Part shown: positions 60,266 to 64,000 of the stretch, in pieces
Layout: each line of letters opens with the position of its first letter
How positions within the stretch are numbered: position 1 is the first letter of the stretch
From: Ziziphus jujuba
Lineage: Eukaryota > Streptophyta > Magnoliopsida > Rosales > Rhamnaceae
Direction: 5' to 3'
NCBI RefSeq assembly: GCF_031755915.1
Contig: NC_083380.1
Coordinates: 14,899,001 to 14,963,000 of the forward strand
Length of the DNA stretch: 64,000 bases
Translations under genes and position numbers: made by a program
Notes under the pieces: generated by a model
Seen by the model: only the letters and a program-made list of their open reading frames with translations
What the model was told of the DNA's origin: nothing
Database searches by the model: none

Positions 60266-61091
60266 TAAAATAGAGACCGATTTAATACCTGGATGAAATC
60301 AAACGAAATATCTACAGTTACTTACAATATTTAGCATACAAGTTTCAAAGAAAATAATTAAATACCTAGAGTATCCATAAAGAAGTATAAAAGTTCAAAT
60401 CTAACAATTGAGGCAATAGCTCATACCCAATAATATCCCTTTCTTTCTATGAATTGTATAGAACCAAAATCCAATCTCATAGACTGATTTGCTAAAGGAT
60501 GCCCAAATCTCCAAAACAGCAAAAAAACACCAATTTTAATCAATACATTGAGTAGATGACCAACTTTCAACAAATATTAATCCAGACTGCCATAAAAATA
60601 TAAATATAAAAAAAAAGACACTCAAGTCATTTTTAATTTCTTTCAAGGATAAAATAGGTATAAGAGGGTAGATAAAAAAAATTTGAAAGGGAGAAGGTAT
60701 ATTTCATTAACATATACATATCAACACAAGGGGGGGTATTTTTCATTAAAGCTTTCAAAATAGGGGCATTCACCCAAATTTGTTTCAAAAATAAATATCT
60801 AATTTCATACATCTTCAGGAACTAAAAGAGCCAGAAAAATATGCTAAAAAGATGTCCACAGATACATTCTATGAATTTCCTAAAGGCAAGACAAATAACA
60901 TAAGATATAATTAAAAGTAACACAGGAAACATTTCCATGTCAAGTAACAAATTCAAACTTATAAACATGTCAAATTCAAATAACAGTGCAAAAATTCCAT
61001 CAATGGCATGGAAAATGCTATAAATGTTGGACGTTGTCTACAAATGAGTATAATGAAGAAAAAAACACTCACAAATAAAATACACACTTAC

Positions 61092-61967
61092 CATGAAATA
61101 AAGGAATGGAAACAGAGATGTTATTGGCAGCACTGCAAATAAATCGAGAAAGACAGTCAGTCATAAACAATTAATATGCTGAGAAAATCATATAAATCAT
61201 AGATCATACAAGTGGTCCTGGACATGTGTGATTCAAGCAAGAAATGAAGAAGAGATCATTTCTTAAATAAATTCTATAAAAACATGGTATAAATAATTTT
61301 GATCTAAGTAAAAAGTACCAAATGACAAAAAATATCATTGTGATGCACAACTAAATTATGTTTGGAAAGGAAAACAAAAGGCAATAATAAATGTCTAATC
61401 TATTTACAGAAAAAATAAAATAACTTGAAAAAAAAAATGAAGAAGAAGAAACAAGGGTATAAGTCAGACTTCAAAAAGGTTAACAAAATTGAATTAAAGT
61501 TAAAGATGTTTGTTGGATCTTCATTCAATCCTACTTAAAGCATGTCTATCAAAAACAAAGTGTCAAGAAGAAGGAAGAATGTGAAAATCTTTTCCATCAG
61601 ATTCTTTTGCTACTTCCTTGTCAACCTCTGCCAACCTTCCAAAGTGCAGCATCAAATTCATCCACCAGTAATCTAACAAGTAGAAAACATATAGCAGAGA
61701 ACAAAACACATATCACAGATGCAACAAATCAAACAAAACATCAACATGATCAACATTCAACAATGCTTTGGAATGCCAAAAACCAAAAATTAATAAAAAT
61801 AAATAAATAGCAAACAGTAGAAGAATAAGAAAAAGCATACCATTACACAACACAACAATCCAAATAAAAAGAAGGTCTCGAATTGGTAAACCACGTTGTA
61901 TCTCTTTATACTGTTCCACCTTACAACCTGGGCAATTCTCATAGTAAACCACATTCTTCAGCAGCCT
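61092..61967 (-). pseudogene. First two exons of a ZIF1-like MFS transporter, truncated
   Basis: Exon 61967-61841 reads RLLKN, then YYENCPGCKVEQYKEIQRG and LPIRDLLFIWIVVLCN. Exon 61132-61092 continues in phase LPITSLFPFLYFM, with a GTAAGT donor. This matches the N-terminus of plant ZIF1-like major-facilitator transporters (tonoplast zinc/nicotianamine-type carriers), including the first transmembrane helix. A TAG directly precedes RLLKN where the start region should be, and no third exon is found before the MULE terminus at 60782. It is a 5' gene fragment. Confidence 0.65.
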
Positions 61968-61970
61968 CTA

Positions 61971-63494
61971 TCTACTCTCTTTTGCCAATTTTTTTTTTTT
62001 TTAACTTATTTCTTGGGTTTTCAATATTCTCACAGATTTCTCGTTTATATTGAGAGATAGAGATGAATGAAACTCTATTATTGCTTCACCATTAAATGGA
62101 TTTTAGTAAAGCACCGAATAAGTATAGGCAATGAAGCATGGCAGACAAATACAGAGACAGCTTGCTCATCCTTTATTAAGTCCTAACTTATCTGGTGAAA
62201 CTATAACAAATAACGTGTGGTACTAACTCCTAACAATGTATATAAACATATCTGTCTTTTTTTTTTTTTTTCCCATCTTCATCTATTCTAGAAAGTCATA
62301 TCTAGTAAAAAAAAATTATATATATATACACCAATAATAATAATACATATTAAACACATTTTTCATTTCCTCTTTAACTATCATCATTCAATGCGTCAGC
62401 CAATCATAATTTATATAGAATCGGTGGCAGATAAGCAATGGCACTAGGTAATTAAATAAAGTAAAGACATACATTAAATAAGTATCACATGCAACTACAT
62501 AGAGCAAGAAATTAAATAAGTATCACATGCAATACCGTGACCAATGAACAGTCAAAGTTTTACCCTTATTTTGCAAGAGCTCATTTGTTCTATCTATGGA
62601 GAAACCACAAACATTACTTAAATTTAATAGCATCTAGCTAGCATTTCTAGAGCTGTCAAGGAAGAAGATTCATACAAATCTAAAAGACCCAAGTATCCAT
62701 GCAAAACAACGTACACCTAAACGTCGATAAGATAAAAATTGACACTACAGTATGCATCATATTTGCAATACCAAATGCAAATTATCAAACATGCAGAAAG
62801 CTTAAAGGCAACAGATTTTGCATCATAATTAGATGCATAACCATAAGCAAATAACCATCATTACTTAATCAATTTTTCATACCAACCACAAATTTCCAAT
62901 AAGTGGAAAAAATTATTCTAATTTTCATAAAATGTTTTAGAACCTTTAGCATATATGTTGAAACATTCCTTACATAATTGATAATGAAGAGTTCACGTTA
63001 ATATTCAATTTCATTTCTGTCTTGTCATTTTCCAAATAGACCTTTCAACAAAATACCAAACAAATTTTGGGTTCTTATTCAACACATATTACACTCGTTA
63101 GCCTAAAGCCACTTAAAAAAATGATTAGATAACCTCCTGGACCTTGATGTCAATGGAATAGGGTAAGCCGTAAGTCTCAATAGCTCCAGAATTGTCCATG
63201 ACCCTCCAAATAGAAGTTTGAAACATCCATCTTTTAGACTAACTATTCAAAGGGTAATCTTTTCTTTTTTGGTGTGGGGGAATCATATTACAAACCCCCA
63301 ACTTTAACCAGTTCAGCAATCAAGCTCAATAGGAAAAAACAAACTCTTATCCTAAGTTAAAATCACTTTTACATATATATATATATATATATTAATGAAC
63401 AACAGACAACAAACAACAAAAACCAAATGCAACCCCTAAATCACCATAGGATACGCTTTTGATGATGAGAAGTAAGAGATACGAGAATCTAAAC
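61971..63494. other. Spacer between the ZIF1-like fragment and PHYLLO exons
   Basis: AT-rich, with no convincing exon of PHYLLO. A minus-strand segment at 63134-63235 is open and reads SGAIETYGLPYSIDIKVQEV before a stop; its family was not recognised. An AT repeat lies at 63370-63390. Confidence 0.4.
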
Positions 63495-64000
63495 CTTTTG
63501 GTCATTGTCTTCTCTCTTGAGATAGACGAAGAACTCTGTGTTAAAGTGAACAACAGACCCAATTCCAAAAACTCCACGGGTTTCATTCACATAAAGAGAT
63601 TTACAATCAGGATTTTCCATTTCCCTGGACATAAATAGAGGGAAAACCTTGGAAGACTCTGGCTGACAGGCAAACCAATCCAAAGCTTTCGCACTGGAAG
63701 GCACAGCAACCTGTAGAAATCCTCACAGAATCAGATATGAAATGAAAACCAAACAAAACGACATAGTATCAAAACAACAAAGTCTCACAGAATTTTCCAG
63801 TACGTGAAACCGAAAGAACCCACTGGAGGTAGAAGAAGGATTTAGCTTCAACTTCCCCACAGCATCTTTGATACTCTCTAATCCCTTCTCAAGCGCCCAT
63901 GCCGGGGGTAGAGTACGTGTAATGCAAGTCTCCACCACAAAATCCCCGTCCTCCATTCCCGAATCCTTGCCGATTTCCATTATTGGCCCGTCAAATCGCA
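63495..64000 (-). CDS. PHYLLO: PHYLLO 5' exons (MenF-like module), partial at right edge
   Basis: The exon from the window end down to 63804 and the exon 63710-63495 join in phase 0 (GT-AG). They read FDGPIM, then VVETCITRTLPPAWALEKGL, GFFRFH|VAVPSSAKALDWF, and NPDCKSLYVNETRGVFGIGS. FDGPIM and TRTLPPA..LE.GLES point to PHYLLO, the fused MenF/D/C/H plastid protein of phylloquinone synthesis, over stand-alone isochorismate synthase, which shares the domain. The frame is open back through the right edge, so the ATG at 63980 is internal and the start with transit peptide lies outside. The exon ends at a GTTTAG donor. No third exon was found within the next 2.7 kb, so this may be a truncated copy. 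Confidence 0.68.

Larger units (their letters stand above)
56729..60782 (-). mobile_element. Candidate MULE element with degraded TIRs and captured DNA
   Basis: The left end reads GGGAATTTGGCCCAATATCC, and the right end, reverse complemented, reads AAATTTGGGTGAATGCCCC. Alignment continues through GAGCTTAATGA versus AAGCTTTAATGA and a shared CC. These match roughly two thirds of about 46 positions and resemble Mutator-like termini. Inside are a MULE transposase N-terminal half (minus strand), a TRIM insertion and an exon of an NTMC2T5-like gene. No clear 9-bp TSD was found and the GST exon does not resume on the right, so the boundaries are provisional. Confidence 0.45.

Noticed and set aside
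63980..63980. ATG at 63980 as the PHYLLO start codon
   Set aside because: The frame continues upstream to the window edge with FDGPI, which matches family sequence, so this Met is internal.

Overview
The window is nuclear DNA of a eudicot plant, probably a woody rosid. It is AT-rich, with GT-AG introns, plant gene families (SABATH methyltransferase, tau glutathione S-transferase, CC-NB-LRR, PHYLLO, ZIF1-like transporter) and plant transposons (hAT, Copia gag remnants, MULE, TRIM, SINE, a long solo LTR). I cannot name the species from the sequence alone.

Layout. 1-49 is the 3' end of an LTR; a full 3.4-kb LTR of the same family lies at 10366-13766. A three-exon SABATH methyltransferase gene is at 2231-4458 (+). 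4.5-10.3 kb is AT-rich spacer with small tandem duplications. 14.7-16.4 kb is a broken PAP/fibrillin-like gene (+).

From about 17 to 57 kb the window is a degenerating tandem array of tau-class GST genes, all on the minus strand: U1 17277-18412 (broken), U1b 20520 (promoter and start codon only), U2 29545-30532 (intact), U3 35445-36368 (broken), U4 45043-45712 (broken), U5 48986-49759 (one premature stop) and U6 56053-56724 (truncated). The copies carried neighbouring sequence with them: a PAP-like exon (U1/U1b), a Copia gag remnant (U2, U4, U6), and the 5' part of a CDKD-type kinase gene facing the opposite way (U4/U5 and U5/U6). A complete hAT element (23209-28637) sits in the U2 block, and U4, U5 and U6 keep the corresponding uninterrupted site. 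A SINE (47176-47319) sits in the U4 block and is absent from the U5 block. The insertions therefore have a relative order after the duplications.

A long single-exon CC-NB-LRR gene (38918-42133, +) lies between U3 and U4. Its reading frame is open but several NB-ARC motifs are unusual.

The right end (56.7-64 kb) is a mosaic on the minus strand: a broken MULE transposase, a TRIM retrotransposon with intact LTR/PBS/PPT/TSD signals, one exon of an NTMC2T5-like lipid-transfer protein inside candidate MULE termini, two exons of a ZIF1-like transporter, and the 5' exons of PHYLLO running off the right edge. These pieces look like captured or truncated gene fragments rather than complete neighbours.

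Likely functional genes: the SABATH methyltransferase, GST U2 and possibly the NLR. PHYLLO cannot be judged because its start lies outside the window and no third exon was found. No obviously new biological system was recognised. The most informative structures are the datable nested insertions, the promoter-only GST relic, the large inverted repeat at 20.7-21.35 kb and the gene-fragment mosaic.
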